From Chloroflexia bacterium SDU3-3 (GTDB lineage Bacteria > Chloroflexota > Chloroflexia > Chloroflexales > Roseiflexaceae), in contig WBOU01000008.1 in the NCBI GenBank assembly GCA_009268125.1, forward strand, positions 197,975 through 261,974: 64,000 nucleotides of DNA. The letters run 5' to 3'. The notes beneath the pieces are model-generated. The model was not told where the DNA came from, did not search any database, and saw only the letters and a list, made by a program, of their open reading frames with translations. Of the stretch, positions 16,882-26,259 are shown one piece after another. Position 1 is the stretch's first letter; every line of letters begins with the position of its first letter. The position numbers and the translations under genes are program-made.

Positions 16882-19167
16882 CTAGTTTCCAAGAAGTTGC
16901 CGGATCGTCTCGAGCAAGTTGCTTTGATCAAACTGGCTTTTGACAATGTAGGCCTGTGCGCCTACCTCTAGCCCCCGCCGTCGGTAGTTTTCCGATGCGA
17001 GGCTGGTGACGATGATCACGGGCAGATCGCCCATGCCTAGCTCCTGGCGGATGCGGCTGGTGAGCTGGAATCCATCGACGCGCGGCATTTCGACATCGCT
17101 TACTACCAGATCGTAGGGACCGCTACGAAGTTTGTCAAGGGCATCGAGTCCATCCACCGCGGTGGACACCTCGTAGCCTGCCGACTGGAGGATGCTGCTG
17201 ATCAGCTCGCGGGTGGTGAACGAGTCGTCGGCCACCAGCAGCCGGTAGCTGCGCGTGGCGGCGTTGTGCTCGGCCACGCGGGTGACCAGGGCCATGCCGC
17301 GCGCCACCTGGGCCAGCACCGTGGGGTTCAGCAGCAGCAGCAGCCGCCCGTCGCCGAACTGGATGGCGCCGCTGTAGCGCCGCTGCTGCTCCATCAGCGG
17401 CCCCATGGGCTTGATCACGGCCTCGCGCTCGTCGAGCAGGCGGTCGACCAGCAGGGCCAGCGGGCGCTGGGCCGTGCCGATGATCACAGCGGGCGTGCGG
17501 TGCGATGCGGGGAAGGCCATGGCCCCCTCGACATCGAGCAGATCGGCTAGGCGCAGGATCGGCGCGTAGACGCCCTCGTACTGGATAATGGCGCGGCCTT
17601 CGATGGTGCGCACATTGTCGGGGTAGATCCACATGGTCCCATGGCAGGCTGCGGCGGGCAGGGCGAACATCTGGCCACCCACATCCACCAGCAGCACGCG
17701 GGTGGTCACAAGCGTCAGCGGCAGCACAAGGGTGATAGTGGTGCCCTGGCCGAAGGTCGACTCGATCTGCACCTGGCCGCCCAGCTCGATCACGTTGGTG
17801 CGCACCACATCCATGCCCACGCCCCGGCCCGAGATGTCGGTGATGATCTGGGCGGTGCTGAACCCAGGGGTGAAGATGAGCTCAAGGGCCTCCTGATCGC
17901 TCAGCCGCTCGGCGAGCTCGGGGGTGATCAGGCGCTTGCGCACCGCGCTCTGCCGGATGCGCTCGTGGTCGATGCCGCTGCCGTCGTCGCTGATCGCGAT
18001 CGAGGCGTGCGAGCCGACGGCGCGGGCGCTGACGGTGATTGTGCCCTGGCGCGGCTTGCCCTTGCGCTCGCGCTCGTCGGGCGATTCGATACCGTGGTCG
18101 GCGGCGTTGCGGATCAGGTGCACCAGCGGGTCGCCCAGGGCCTCGATGACCTTGCGGTCAAGCTCGGTGGTCTCGCCCTCTAGCACCAGGGCGATCTCTT
18201 TGCTGGTCTCGCGGGCGAGGTCGCGCACGGCGCGCGGCAGGTTGCCAAACGCGGTGGATGCGGGCAATAAGCGCACCGCCATCACCTGCTGCTCCAGATC
18301 TTCGACAAGCTGTTTGGTCTCGCTCACGTGCTGGCCGAATCGCTCGGTCTGATGCTTCAGCATGTGGCCGATCTGCTCGCCAGTGTTGAGCACGGTGTTG
18401 ATGTAGCGGTCGATCATCATGCGCTCGTGGGCCGAGAAGCGCATCTGGCGCAGCTCGCGCTCAAGCGAGATCAGCGCGCGCTGCTGCTGCGAGACCTGGT
18501 CGCGCAGGTCGTCGAGCGCGGTGAGCTGGATGGCCTGGGTCTGCTGGCCTACGGCTAGCTCGCCGGCCAGGTTGAGCAGCCGGTCGAGCCGGTCGACCCG
18601 CACGCGCACGGTCTGCCGGGCGGTTGGCCGCTGTCGGCGCGGGCTGTCCTCGGCTGGTGTGGGCGGCTCGGCGGCGGGGGCCTGTGGCGCTGGCGCTGGT
18701 GCAGGCTGCGCCGCAGCGGCGATGGGCTGCGCGGCCTGCTCGGCTGGCGCGGCTGGCGTGGCTTGCTCGGGCGTGGCCTCTTTGCCCTCGCTGCTGAGCG
18801 TGGCCAGCAGGGCGGCCACATCGGTGCTGGCGGCCGTGCCATCCACGGCCTCGTTTACGAGGTCGATGATCGCATCGCCAGCGCGGATGAGGCTGTCGGC
18901 AAGCTCGCGGGTCAGCTCGCGCTTGCCCTCGCGCACCTCGCCCAGGTAGTTCTCGCAGATATGGGCTATCTTTCCGACAACCTCGAAGCCGAGCAACCGC
19001 GCCGAGCCTTTGATCGTGTGCATGGCGCGAAAGATCGCGTTGATCTGCTCCTGGCGATCATCCGCCGAGAGGTTCTGCTCGTCCAACGCCATGATGCCCG
19101 TATGGACAATCCGGACGTTATCGGCGGTTTCGTCGCGGAACTGGTTGTGGAAGACGGAGAGATCCAT
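16882..19167 (-). CDS. cheA: Hybrid chemotaxis histidine kinase CheA with C-terminal receiver
   Basis: The 761-residue protein has an Hpt domain with H50 (MHTIKGSARLLGF) and a Pro/Ala-rich linker (about 130-190). The dimerisation and HATPase domains follow, with N-box HLIRNAADHGIE and G1 ISDDGSGID. Next come a CheW-like domain and a C-terminal receiver (about 645-761) with the aspartate in VSDVEMPR. A CheA with a fused receiver is typical of Pil/Frz-like systems controlling type IV pili or gliding motility rather than flagella, and no flagellar genes are in this window. It autophosphorylates at H50 and can pass phosphate to its own receiver, the CheY-like protein or CheB. Confidence 0.95.
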   Translation of the reverse strand: MDLSVFHNQFRDETADNVRIVHTGIMALDEQNLSADDRQEQINAIFRAMHTIKGSARLLGFEVVGKIAHICENYLGEVREGKRELTRELADSLIRAGDAIIDLVNEAVDGTAASTDVAALLATLSSEGKEATPEQATPAAPAEQAAQPIAAAAQPAPAPAPQAPAAEPPTPAEDSPRRQRPTARQTVRVRVDRLDRLLNLAGELAVGQQTQAIQLTALDDLRDQVSQQQRALISLERELRQMRFSAHERMMIDRYINTVLNTGEQIGHMLKHQTERFGQHVSETKQLVEDLEQQVMAVRLLPASTAFGNLPRAVRDLARETSKEIALVLEGETTELDRKVIEALGDPLVHLIRNAADHGIESPDERERKGKPRQGTITVSARAVGSHASIAISDDGSGIDHERIRQSAVRKRLITPELAERLSDQEALELIFTPGFSTAQIITDISGRGVGMDVVRTNVIELGGQVQIESTFGQGTTITLVLPLTLVTTRVLLVDVGGQMFALPAAACHGTMWIYPDNVRTIEGRAIIQYEGVYAPILRLADLLDVEGAMAFPASHRTPAVIIGTAQRPLALLVDRLLDEREAVIKPMGPLMEQQRRYSGAIQFGDGRLLLLLNPTVLAQVARGMALVTRVAEHNAATRSYRLLVADDSFTTRELISSILQSAGYEVSTAVDGLDALDKLRSGPYDLVVSDVEMPRVDGFQLTSRIRQELGMGDLPVIIVTSLASENYRRRGLEVGAQAYIVKSQFDQSNLLETIRQLLGN

Positions 19168-19215
19168 AGTGTTTGATGATCTAGCTGTGCGCTGGTGTCC
19201 GCATCTTCCCGGCTG

Positions 19216-20841
19216 CTAGTAGCGCTGGTTGTCGCCTAGAGACAGGTTGGCATAGCCAGTTGAGGCTAGACCGTTTTCGCCAAAAAGCTGGTTGTGCGGG
19301 TCGAACGAGTTGCCGGTGATGCCGTGCAGCCGCTCGGCGATGGCGCTGAGCATCTGGGCCGACTCGGCCATCTGGCGCGCGCCTGCGGCGGTCTGGCGGG
19401 CCACCTCGGCCACCTCGCGCATGGTCTCGACGATCTGCTCACTGGCGCTCTGCTGCTGGGCGGTGGCCAGGCTGATCTCGCTGGCGCTCTGGGCGGTGCG
19501 CTCGGCCACCATCACGATTGCGTCCATCACGTGGCCGGCATTATGCGACTGCTCGGCCCCGCGCTCGACCTCCTTCACGCCCTCTTCGGCGGCCAGCACG
19601 GCGGCGTTGGTGGCCTGCTGGATCTCGGCGATCACGCCCTTCACCTCTTTGGCGGCGGCCAGGGCACGGTTGGCCAGGCTCTTCACCTCGGCGGCCACCA
19701 CGGCGAAGCGCCGCCCGTGCTCGCCTGCGCCCGCCGCCTCGATCGCGGCATTGAGCGCCAGCAGGTGGGTCTCATCCGACAGGTCGTTGATCAGGTCGAT
19801 AATCTCGCCGATCTGCTGCGAGCGCTCGCCCAGCCCCAGCACGCGCTGGGTGATGTCGCTCATGCGCGAGCGGATGCGCTCGATGGCCTGGATGCCCGAG
19901 TCGACCGCCGACTGGCCCTCGCTCAGGTTTTCGAGCGTCTGCTGGGCGGCCTGGGCCACCTGCTCGGCGGCGATCGCCACCTGCCGGGCGGTTGCGCCCA
20001 GCTCCTCGATCGTGGTGCTGATCTGCGACACCGCGCTGGCCTGCTCGGTCGCGCCGCTGGCCTGCTGGTGCGAGGCGGCCAGCAGTTCGGCGGCGGCGGC
20101 AGACAGCTCGTTGCCCACCTCGATCTGCTGGATGTTCTTCTGCAGCAGCTTGTCGTTCGAGCCGAACAGCGCCTCGGACTGCTCGCCCAGCTGCACCAGG
20201 AAGAGCTTGGTGCTGCGCGACCAGAGGTAGGAGAGGTAGGCCATCATCGCGCCGATCACTAGGAACTCGATGATCGCCATGATGTAGAGGCTGCTGGGCT
20301 GCAGCATCACTGGCCCGCTGGTCTCGGGGTGCAGGCTGGGGTGGAGCAAGATCTCGGCGAGTGTGAGCGCGGCGTAGCAGCCCGATGAGGCCAGGAAGAT
20401 CCACACCCCGTCGCGCGAGCGCCCAAACAGCCCCGCCACCAGCACAGGGATGACGTAGGCCAGCGGCATCATGCGCGTGACGCCGCCGAACACGTAGACT
20501 AGCAGCGAGATATAGGCCAGGGTGCCATACAGGAAGAAGTAGAAGCTGGCCTGGTGCTTCTTCTGCGCCACCAAGAAGCGCACGCCCAGCCAGAGGATGG
20601 TGGTGAGCACGATCGCCCCGCCGATGTACCAGTTAATCTTAGAGTCGAGCTGCATCAGCAGGTTGACGATGATCAGGATGCCGCCGCCGATGAACGAGAC
20701 CAGCTCAAGGATCCACCCGAAGCTCTCCATCAGCGCCGAGCGCTCGGCCTCGTTGCCCTGAAGTGCTGCCACCGTGTCGATTCGGCGGCTGCTCTGATTT
20801 GTTTTTGGTGTGTCCGAATCTGCCATAGTGTTATTACTCAT
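19216..20841 (-). CDS. Methyl-accepting chemotaxis protein with polytopic membrane N-terminus
   Basis: The first 45 residues are polar. About six transmembrane segments then cover residues 40-210 with only short loops, so there is no large periplasmic sensing domain. The cytoplasmic signalling domain follows (about 225-500), with the conserved hairpin tip near ETHLLALNAAIEAAGAGEHG. No HAMP domain is evident. The receptor probably senses a membrane-associated or internal cue. The gene lies 2 bp from cheW and 48 bp before cheA. Confidence 0.92.
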   Translation of the reverse strand: MSNNTMADSDTPKTNQSSRRIDTVAALQGNEAERSALMESFGWILELVSFIGGGILIIVNLLMQLDSKINWYIGGAIVLTTILWLGVRFLVAQKKHQASFYFFLYGTLAYISLLVYVFGGVTRMMPLAYVIPVLVAGLFGRSRDGVWIFLASSGCYAALTLAEILLHPSLHPETSGPVMLQPSSLYIMAIIEFLVIGAMMAYLSYLWSRSTKLFLVQLGEQSEALFGSNDKLLQKNIQQIEVGNELSAAAAELLAASHQQASGATEQASAVSQISTTIEELGATARQVAIAAEQVAQAAQQTLENLSEGQSAVDSGIQAIERIRSRMSDITQRVLGLGERSQQIGEIIDLINDLSDETHLLALNAAIEAAGAGEHGRRFAVVAAEVKSLANRALAAAKEVKGVIAEIQQATNAAVLAAEEGVKEVERGAEQSHNAGHVMDAIVMVAERTAQSASEISLATAQQQSASEQIVETMREVAEVARQTAAGARQMAESAQMLSAIAERLHGITGNSFDPHNQLFGENGLASTGYANLSLGDNQRY

Positions 20842-20843
20842 CC

Positions 20844-21245
20844 TCAGCCCAGGGTGGGCGATGAAAGCACACTTCGGGCGATCGCCCGCAGGTCAAGCAG
20901 TACAATCATATGGTCGTCGAGCGGCACCACGCCGATCGCGAGGGGCTGGTGCAGGTGATCGGCGATCAGCTTGGGCAGCGCCGATACGGTTGGTTGGGCC
21001 TCGAACTGGTCAATTCTGTCGACCAGGAACAGCAGCAGCTTGCGCCGCAGGGGCACCAGCATGGCGTGCCGCCGCGATGTGTCGCTGATATCTGCTGGGT
21101 CGAACAGCGGCCCAAGCTCGATGTAGCGCTCCTGCGCTGTGGGGGCGATCTTGGTGTTGACCGTGCGGATGGCGTAGACGTCATCGTTGCGGATAGCATA
21201 CTTGTGATGCGCGGTTTGCACAAGCAGCAGTGTCGGGTCGGCCAC
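20844..21245 (-). CDS. CheW-like domain protein
   Basis: The 133-residue protein has a single, short and diverged CheW-like beta-barrel (LLLVQTAHHKYAIRNDDVYAI to IVLLDLRAI). CheW proteins couple receptors to CheA. Two consecutive cheW-like genes abut here (this one begins right after the other ends) and lie directly ahead of the receptor gene, so one may be receptor-specific or regulatory. Identification of this shorter member is less certain than that of its neighbour. Confidence 0.78.
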   Translation of the reverse strand: MADPTLLLVQTAHHKYAIRNDDVYAIRTVNTKIAPTAQERYIELGPLFDPADISDTSRRHAMLVPLRRKLLLFLVDRIDQFEAQPTVSALPKLIADHLHQPLAIGVVPLDDHMIVLLDLRAIARSVLSSPTLG

Positions 21246-21725
21246 CTAGTTGCCCTCGCGCAGCGCGCTGGTGATGGTGTCCATATCGAGCAGCGCCAGC
21301 GGGCTGCCCTCGAACTCGGTGATGCCTTGGATAAAGCGCCCCCTGCGCGACTCGAGCGCCGCTGGCGGCGGCTCGAAGCGATCTTCCACCAGCTCGGCCA
21401 GATCGACCACCGACTCGGCCAGCAGCGCCATGTCGATCTCTTGGTGCTGCAGCACCACAAAGCGGGCGGTGCGGCTCAGCTCGGCGTCGGGAAGCCCGAG
21501 GAGCGGACGCAGATCGGCGATAGGCAGAATCATGCCGCGCTGCGAGATGATGCCGGGCAGGGTGGGCGGCGCGCCGGGGACGATTGTCCATGGGCGGAAG
21601 CGCACCACCTCGCGCACCAGCTGCGAGGGGATGGCGTAGCGCTCTGCGGCAAGCTCCAGGATGATCAGGCCGATCTGGGCGCGTGGCTCGGCGGTGCTGA
21701 GTTGCTCAAGGGCAGGGGTTGACAC
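21246..21725 (-). CDS. cheW: Chemotaxis coupling protein CheW
   Basis: The 159-residue CheW domain has the core pattern YAIPSQLVREVVR, then LPGIISQRGMILPIADLR, ending in LALLDMDTI. It starts at a GTG at 21725, first gene of the chemosensory row, with a promoter-like element 70-95 bp upstream. It links the receptor array to CheA at the inner membrane. Confidence 0.88.
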   Translation of the reverse strand: MSTPALEQLSTAEPRAQIGLIILELAAERYAIPSQLVREVVRFRPWTIVPGAPPTLPGIISQRGMILPIADLRPLLGLPDAELSRTARFVVLQHQEIDMALLAESVVDLAELVEDRFEPPPAALESRRGRFIQGITEFEGSPLALLDMDTITSALREGN

Positions 21726-21791
21726 CGAATTCTATCTTTCTCGATGCTGCGTATGGCGCAGTGCTAGCATTGGTGTGCTATGTGCATCGGC

Positions 21792-21821
21792 AGAATACTA
21801 CGGGTAGCGGATAGCGGTCAA
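21792..21821 (-). promoter_or_regulatory. Candidate sigma-70 promoter of the chemosensory operon
   Basis: On the minus strand TTGACC (21816-21821) and TATTCT (21792-21797) are separated by 18 bp, about 65 bp upstream of the cheW start. Inferred from consensus only. Confidence 0.5.
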
Positions 21822-21963
21822 GTATACGATTGGTACTGAAGGTACAACCCCTAGCAGTACTCTTGCTACAATAGATAGATATGCTCGCTACGATGCTGTG
21901 TCGGTGGTCACGCGCTGCGTTCTGCCCTGCCGTGGGCGGGCCTGCGCCCTGCGCCCCAGGTGC

Positions 21964-21992
21964 TTTACAAAGCGCTGGCTCGGCGCTACAAT
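21964..21992 (+). promoter_or_regulatory. Candidate sigma-70 promoter of the glycosyltransferase gene
   Basis: TTTACA (21964-21969), a 17-bp spacer and TACAAT (21987-21992), about 75 bp upstream of the ATG at 22068. With the che promoter it makes a divergent control region in the 21726-22067 gap. Confidence 0.6.
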
Positions 21993-22067
21993 GCGCCAAC
22001 TATATTGTATGGAAGATCTATCGAGCGTGTCTGCGGCGTCCACCGCCGCTGCGTGCCAGCCGTGACA

Positions 22068-23255
22068 ATGAAACTGATTATACAGATCCCGGCCTACAAC
22101 GAGAGCGTGACCATCGCCGAGGTGCTTGACCATATCCCGCGCAGCATCGCAGGCGTGGATAGCGTCGAGGTGCTGGTTATCGATGATGGCAGCACCGATG
22201 GCACCGCAGACATCGCCCGCCAGCATGGTGCCGACTACGTGGTGCGCCACGTGGGTAACAAGGGCTTGGCCGCCGCCTTCCAGACCGGCATCAACGCCGC
22301 GCTGCGCCTGGGCGCCGACATCATCGTGAACACCGACGCCGACCACCAGTACCCCGGCAGCCAGATCCCGCTGCTGGTCGCGCCGATTATCAGCGGCGAG
22401 GCCGAGTATGTGATCGGCGACCGCCAGGTGCAGACGATCGAGCACTTCTCGCCGATCAAGAAGGCGCTGCAGCATATCGGCAGCAGCGTGGTGCGCTGGG
22501 CCTCGGGCACCGATGTGCCCGACACCGTCAGCGGCTTCCGCGCGCTCTCGCGCGAGGCGGCGCTGCGCATGTTCGTCACTACCGATTTCTCATACACGGT
22601 AGAGAACATCATCCAGGCGGGCAAAAAAGGTCTGGCCATCGTCACCGTGCCGATCCGCACCAACCCTACGCGCCCGTCCAGGCTGCATCGCGGCAACTGG
22701 AACTTTGTCAAGCGCCAGGCCGCCACGATCGTGCGCACCTACGCCACCTACGAGCCGCTGAAGACCTTCTCGTATATCGCCACCGCGCTGCTGATCCCCG
22801 GCCTTCTTTTGCTGCTGTGGGCGGCCTATATCTTCATCGGGCGGCGGCTCAATATCGTCACCGGCTCGAACGATCAGTCGCTGCTGGTGGGCGGCGTGCT
22901 GGTGATGCTGTCGCTGATCACCTTCCTGATCGGCCTGCTTTCCGACCGCATCGGCGGCATGCGCCGCGTGCTGGATGAGAACCTCTACCGCCAGCGCAAG
23001 CAGGAGATCGAGCTAGAAGACTGGCGGCGCGTGGTGACCAGCCGCCTGGAGCAGGTGGAGACGGCGATCGACCACGTCGACCAGATCGAGGCGCTGCAGA
23101 GCTCGCTGCTTGGCCGGATCGAGCGGCTGGAGAGCGCGCTGGAGCGCAGCACCGCGCAGAGCGAGGCTTGGCAGCACCAGGCTTCCCAGCAGCTCGCCCA
23201 GATCGCCGACATGCTCCAGCGCCTCTCGGCGGAGAGCCACCCGCGCGAGCGCTAG
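22068..23255 (+). CDS. Family 2 glycosyltransferase (polyprenyl-phosphate hexosyltransferase-like)
   Basis: The start at 22068 gives 395 residues and begins directly with the GT-A fold (MKLIIQIPAYNE). Nucleotide-binding DDGSTDGT and the DxD-like NTDADHQY follow. The catalytic domain runs to about 225. Two transmembrane helices lie at about 240-310. A C-terminal coiled coil of 80 residues (about 310-395) is rich in Glu and Gln. This resembles dolichyl-phosphate mannosyltransferase-type enzymes that load a sugar onto a polyprenyl phosphate. The coiled coil is an addition. The gene is monocistronic. Confidence 0.88.
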   Translation: MKLIIQIPAYNESVTIAEVLDHIPRSIAGVDSVEVLVIDDGSTDGTADIARQHGADYVVRHVGNKGLAAAFQTGINAALRLGADIIVNTDADHQYPGSQIPLLVAPIISGEAEYVIGDRQVQTIEHFSPIKKALQHIGSSVVRWASGTDVPDTVSGFRALSREAALRMFVTTDFSYTVENIIQAGKKGLAIVTVPIRTNPTRPSRLHRGNWNFVKRQAATIVRTYATYEPLKTFSYIATALLIPGLLLLLWAAYIFIGRRLNIVTGSNDQSLLVGGVLVMLSLITFLIGLLSDRIGGMRRVLDENLYRQRKQEIELEDWRRVVTSRLEQVETAIDHVDQIEALQSSLLGRIERLESALERSTAQSEAWQHQASQQLAQIADMLQRLSAESHPRER

Positions 23256-23668
23256 CTGCTGGGCGGCTCGGCCTCTTGCTGCTCGGGCCGTATGCGCTGG
23301 CGCAGCCAGCTTTCCAGGCCGTTCTTGCTGGTCTCCGACTGGCCCACGCTGCGGATGATCTCGGCTAGATCGTCGGCCTGGGTCTCCTCGTTCAGGTCTG
23401 CGCCGTTCAGCGCTAGGAAGCGCAGCACGGCGATCAGCGCGGTGGCCTCGTTGCCGCTGACGAACGGCCTGCTCTTCAGCAGCGAGAAGGCCAGCGCCGC
23501 CGCCTTGGACGGCAGATCGTGGTACATCTCGGCCCCGAACATCACCTGCTGGGGCGCGAGCAGCGCTGTGGTGATCTTGTCCTGGCTTTTGACCCCAAGC
23601 CTGCCGCCGTAGCGCAGCATCACATATGCGTGCAGATCCATCAGATCGTGCTTTGAAAGATAGCGCAT
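23252..23668 (-). CDS. Doc/Fic-family protein with degenerate active site
   Basis: The 138-residue protein has the Doc fold signature, but the catalytic motif (usually HxFxxxNKRTA) reads RPFVSGNEATA at 67-77. The His is replaced by Arg67 and the Lys-Arg by Glu74-Ala75. Doc proteins phosphorylate EF-Tu and Fic proteins AMPylate targets, and both need the His. The change makes normal catalysis unlikely. The gene lies 25 bp after an AbrB-like antitoxin gene, the usual toxin-antitoxin layout. It may be an inactive remnant or a repurposed binding protein. Confidence 0.8.
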   Translation of the reverse strand: MRYLSKHDLMDLHAYVMLRYGGRLGVKSQDKITTALLAPQQVMFGAEMYHDLPSKAAALAFSLLKSRPFVSGNEATALIAVLRFLALNGADLNEETQADDLAEIIRSVGQSETSKNGLESWLRQRIRPEQQEAEPPSS

Positions 23669-23693
23669 AGCTCCCCCAGAGAACAGTTGGCCG

Positions 23694-23909
23694 CTAGAGG
23701 CCGATCAGCTGGTTAAACGCCTTGTCGTAGCGATCGGCCACGCCGCGCGCCCACTCGCGCAGCTCGGGGCTGATCGGCTTGCGCAGCAGCACCTCGCCCT
23801 CGGTGAAGATGAGCTCGACCACATCCGACTCGCCAAGGTTCACAGCCTTGAGCCATGTCTGCACCGTCTCGGGCAGATTCTCGCGTTCGATGGTGAATGA
23901 GCGCGGCAT
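23694..23909 (-). CDS. AbrB/MazE-like antitoxin-type DNA-binding protein
   Basis: The start at 23909 (71 residues) has GGGAGG about six bases upstream. The N-terminal half resembles a SpoVT-AbrB swapped-hairpin domain (RSFTIERENLPETVQTWLKA, ending VLLRKP). The rest is helical and could bind the neighbouring Doc-like protein. Such antitoxins autorepress their operon and neutralise the toxin. Assignment rests on layout and weak sequence similarity. Confidence 0.6.
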   Translation of the reverse strand: MPRSFTIERENLPETVQTWLKAVNLGESDVVELIFTEGEVLLRKPISPELREWARGVADRYDKAFNQLIGL

Positions 23910-23950
23910 GAGATCCTCCCTATCGTCTTCCAATACACACGTGCGATACA

Positions 23951-23993
23951 AAAAGCAGGCCACGGCGGTATGGCATATGCCGCCGTGGCCTGC
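23951..23993 (-). terminator. Intrinsic terminator of lysS
   Basis: A perfect 14-bp stem (23955-23968 with 23980-23993) is followed on the minus strand by TTTTT. It lies just beyond the lysS stop and ahead of the antitoxin gene. Confidence 0.8.
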
Positions 23994-24011
23994 CAGAGTG
24001 TGGCTGGGGTG

Positions 24012-25481
24012 CTAGCTGCGCTGCCGCAGGTGCGGGAACGCGATCACCTCGCGGATGGTCGGCTGGTCGGTTAGCAGCATCACTAGGCGGTCGATGCCGA
24101 TACCCAGGCCGCCGGTGGGCGGCATGCCGTACATCAGCGCGTTGATGAAGTCCACATCCATCTGCTGGGCCTCGTCGTCGCCGGCCTCGTAGGCGCGGCC
24201 CTGGTCGAGGAAGCGCTGCTCCTGGTCGATCGGGTCGTTCAGCTCGGTGAAGGCGTTGCCCAGCTCCATCCCGGCCACGAACGGCTCGAAGCGCTCGGTG
24301 AGCACGGGGTTGTCGGGCCGGCGCTTGGCCAGCGGCGAGAGCGCCACCGGGTGGTCCACCACAAAGGTAGGCTGGGTGAGCCGGGGCTGCACATATTCCG
24401 AGAACAGCTCATCCACCTGCTTGCCCCAGCTGGGCTTGGGATCCACGCGCAGCCCGCGCGTCTTGATCTCGGCCTGCAGCTCGGGCAGCGTGTCGATCTT
24501 CATGATGTCTACCCCGGTGGTCTCAAGAATGGCCTCGGGGATGGAGACCCTGGCCCAGGCCGGGCCGAAGTCCAGCTCCTGGCCCTGGTAGACCAGCGTG
24601 GTGCTGCCGCGCACCGCCTGTACGATGGTGCGCACCATGTCCTCCACCAGCTGCATCACGTCATTATAGTCGGCGTAGGCCTGGTAGCATTCCATGGCCG
24701 TGAACTCGGGGTTGTGGGTGCGGTCTACGCCCTCGTTGCGGAAGTTCTTGCCGATCTCGTACACGCGCCCCATGCCGCCCACGATCAGGCGCTTCAGGTA
24801 CAGCTCGGTGGCGATGCGCATGTACAGGTCTTGATCCAGCTGGTTGTGGTGGGTCACAAAGGGCTTGGCTGCCGCGCCGCCGTAGATCGGCTGCAGCATA
24901 GGTGTCTCGACCTCGATAAAGCCGCGCTCGTCGAGGAAGCGGCGCATCTCGGAGATGATCTTGGCCCTGGTGCGGAAGGTCTCGCGCACCTCGGGGTTGA
25001 CGATCAGGTCAAGGTAGCGCTCGCGGTGGCGGGCCTCGGCATCCTGCAGGCCGTGCCACTTCTCGGGCGGCGGGTTGAGCGACTTGGCCAGCACGCGCAT
25101 GCTGGTGACAAACACCGAGGCCTCGCCCGTCTTGGTGTGGCGCAGCTGCCCGCTCACCTGGATGATATCGAAGGTGTCGAGGTCGTCGCGGAAGCGGGCG
25201 AACCACTCGTCGCCCAGGTCGGCCTTGCTGATCCACAGCTGGATCTTGCCGCTCTCGTCCTCGATGTGGGCGAAGGCCAGCTTGCCCATCACGCGGCGCG
25301 CGCCCACTAGGCGGCCCGCCACCGTCACTGTGTCGTCGCGGCCCATGCGCTCGTCGAAGTGGGCCAGCACGTCGCCGATGGTGTCGGCCCGCTCGGCGCG
25401 CGCCGGGAAGGGGTCGATGCCCTGTTCGCGCAGCCGCTCGAGCTTGGCGAGGCGCTGGCGCTGAAGTTCGTTGAGTTCCAT
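24012..25481 (-). CDS. lysS: Lysyl-tRNA synthetase (class II)
   Basis: LysS charges tRNA-Lys in the cytosol. The 489-residue protein has an OB-fold anticodon-binding domain (about 55-150) and the class II catalytic domain. Motif 1 lies near [11 protein letters not shown], motif 2 is [15 protein letters not shown], and motif 3 is [10 protein letters not shown] near the end. The ATG at 25481 is taken as start rather than the GTG two codons earlier, although no strong ribosome-binding site separates them. It follows greA on the same strand with a terminator-like hairpin between, so some transcripts may be shared. Confidence 0.96.
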   Translation of the reverse strand: MELNELQRQRLAKLERLREQGIDPFPARAERADTIGDVLAHFDERMGRDDTVTVAGRLVGARRVMGKLAFAHIEDESGKIQLWISKADLGDEWFARFRDDLDTFDIIQVSGQLRHTKTGEASVFVTSMRVLAKSLNPPPEKWHGLQDAEARHRERYLDLIVNPEVRETFRTRAKIISEMRRFLDERGFIEVETPMLQPIYGGAAAKPFVTHHNQLDQDLYMRIATELYLKRLIVGGMGRVYEIGKNFRNEGVDRTHNPEFTAMECYQAYADYNDVMQLVEDMVRTIVQAVRGSTTLVYQGQELDFGPAWARVSIPEAILETTGVDIMKIDTLPELQAEIKTRGLRVDPKPSWGKQVDELFSEYVQPRLTQPTFVVDHPVALSPLAKRRPDNPVLTERFEPFVAGMELGNAFTELNDPIDQEQRFLDQGRAYEAGDDEAQQMDVDFINALMYGMPPTGGLGIGIDRLVMLLTDQPTIREVIAFPHLRQRS

Positions 25482-25588
25482 ACACACTAATCTTTCGGCA
25501 TAAATGTGGCTTTCAGCTTACCACAGAAAAGGCTTGTCGATCGCAGCTGTTGGGGGTGCATAGCCGCCCGCTGCGCCGTACAAGCCTG

Positions 25589-25628
25589 AAAAAAAGGCAG
25601 CAGCCAGCGGGTGCCCCGCCTGGCTGCT
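25589..25628 (-). terminator. Terminator between greA and lysS
   Basis: A 13-bp stem with one bulged base (25599-25611 with 25616-25628) is followed on the minus strand by seven T (25589-25595). Confidence 0.8.
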
Positions 25629-25650
25629 ACCGGTAGATTGCTGAATCTAT

Positions 25651-26124
25651 CTACTGGATCTTGACGATTGTCAGTTTAAGCACGCCGGATGGGGTCTGCA
25701 CCTGCACTTTCTGGCGCACGCGTTTACCCAGCAGCGCCGCCCCAATCGGCGACTCGTTCGAGATCTTGCCGTCGCGGGGGCTGGCCTCGGTGCTGCCGAC
25801 GATCGTGTAGGTCTCTTCGTCGTCCTCGCCCTCGATGCGCACCGTCACCCGCGATCCTACCCGGATCTCGCTGTTGGAGGATGTCTCCTCCTCGATGATC
25901 TGGGCGCGCGAGAGGATGCTCTTGATCTCGCGGATGCGAGCTTCGAGGTGGGCCTGGCTGTTCTTGGCGTCTTCGTACTCGCCGCTTTCGGAGATGTCCC
26001 CCAGCTCCTTTGCGGCACCGATACGCTCGGCCACCTGCTTACGTCCGGTGGTCATCAGCTCTTCCAGCTCGACTTCGAGCTTTGCGCGGCCATCTCGGGT
26101 TAGGTATGCTGGTTTGTCGGTCAT
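25651..26124 (-). CDS. greA: Transcription elongation factor GreA
   Basis: GreA enters the RNA polymerase secondary channel and stimulates cleavage of backtracked RNA. With the ATG at 26124 it has 157 residues, the usual length. The N-terminal coiled coil carries the loop GDISESGEYEDAK with the acidic residues D43 and E46 that position the catalytic metal. The C-terminal FKBP-like domain follows (IGAALLGKRVR). A TTG start at 26151 is possible but would add nine non-conserved residues. The gene has a 168-nt structured leader. Confidence 0.95.
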   Translation of the reverse strand: MTDKPAYLTRDGRAKLEVELEELMTTGRKQVAERIGAAKELGDISESGEYEDAKNSQAHLEARIREIKSILSRAQIIEEETSSNSEIRVGSRVTVRIEGEDDEETYTIVGSTEASPRDGKISNESPIGAALLGKRVRQKVQVQTPSGVLKLTIVKIQ

Positions 26125-26210
26125 CGCTTTTGCCTTTTCGACACGGCTCAAACCTGCAGAATAGCTGCAATAGTCCTTTTGAGCACGAAGGAAATCCTGC
26201 GATTGAGCTT

Positions 26211-26242
26211 AAAAAAGAACTGAGAGCGTCACCCCTCAGTCC
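26211..26242 (-). promoter_or_regulatory. Terminator-like attenuator in the greA leader
   Basis: On the minus strand an 8-bp stem (26235-26242 with 26217-26224, one G-T pair) is followed directly by TTTTTT (26211-26216). It lies between the greA promoter and start codon, so transcripts could end here before greA. In E. coli greA also has a leader with an internal terminator (GraL RNAs). Confidence 0.6.
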
Positions 26243-26259
26243 TGCCCCAAAATATGGTT

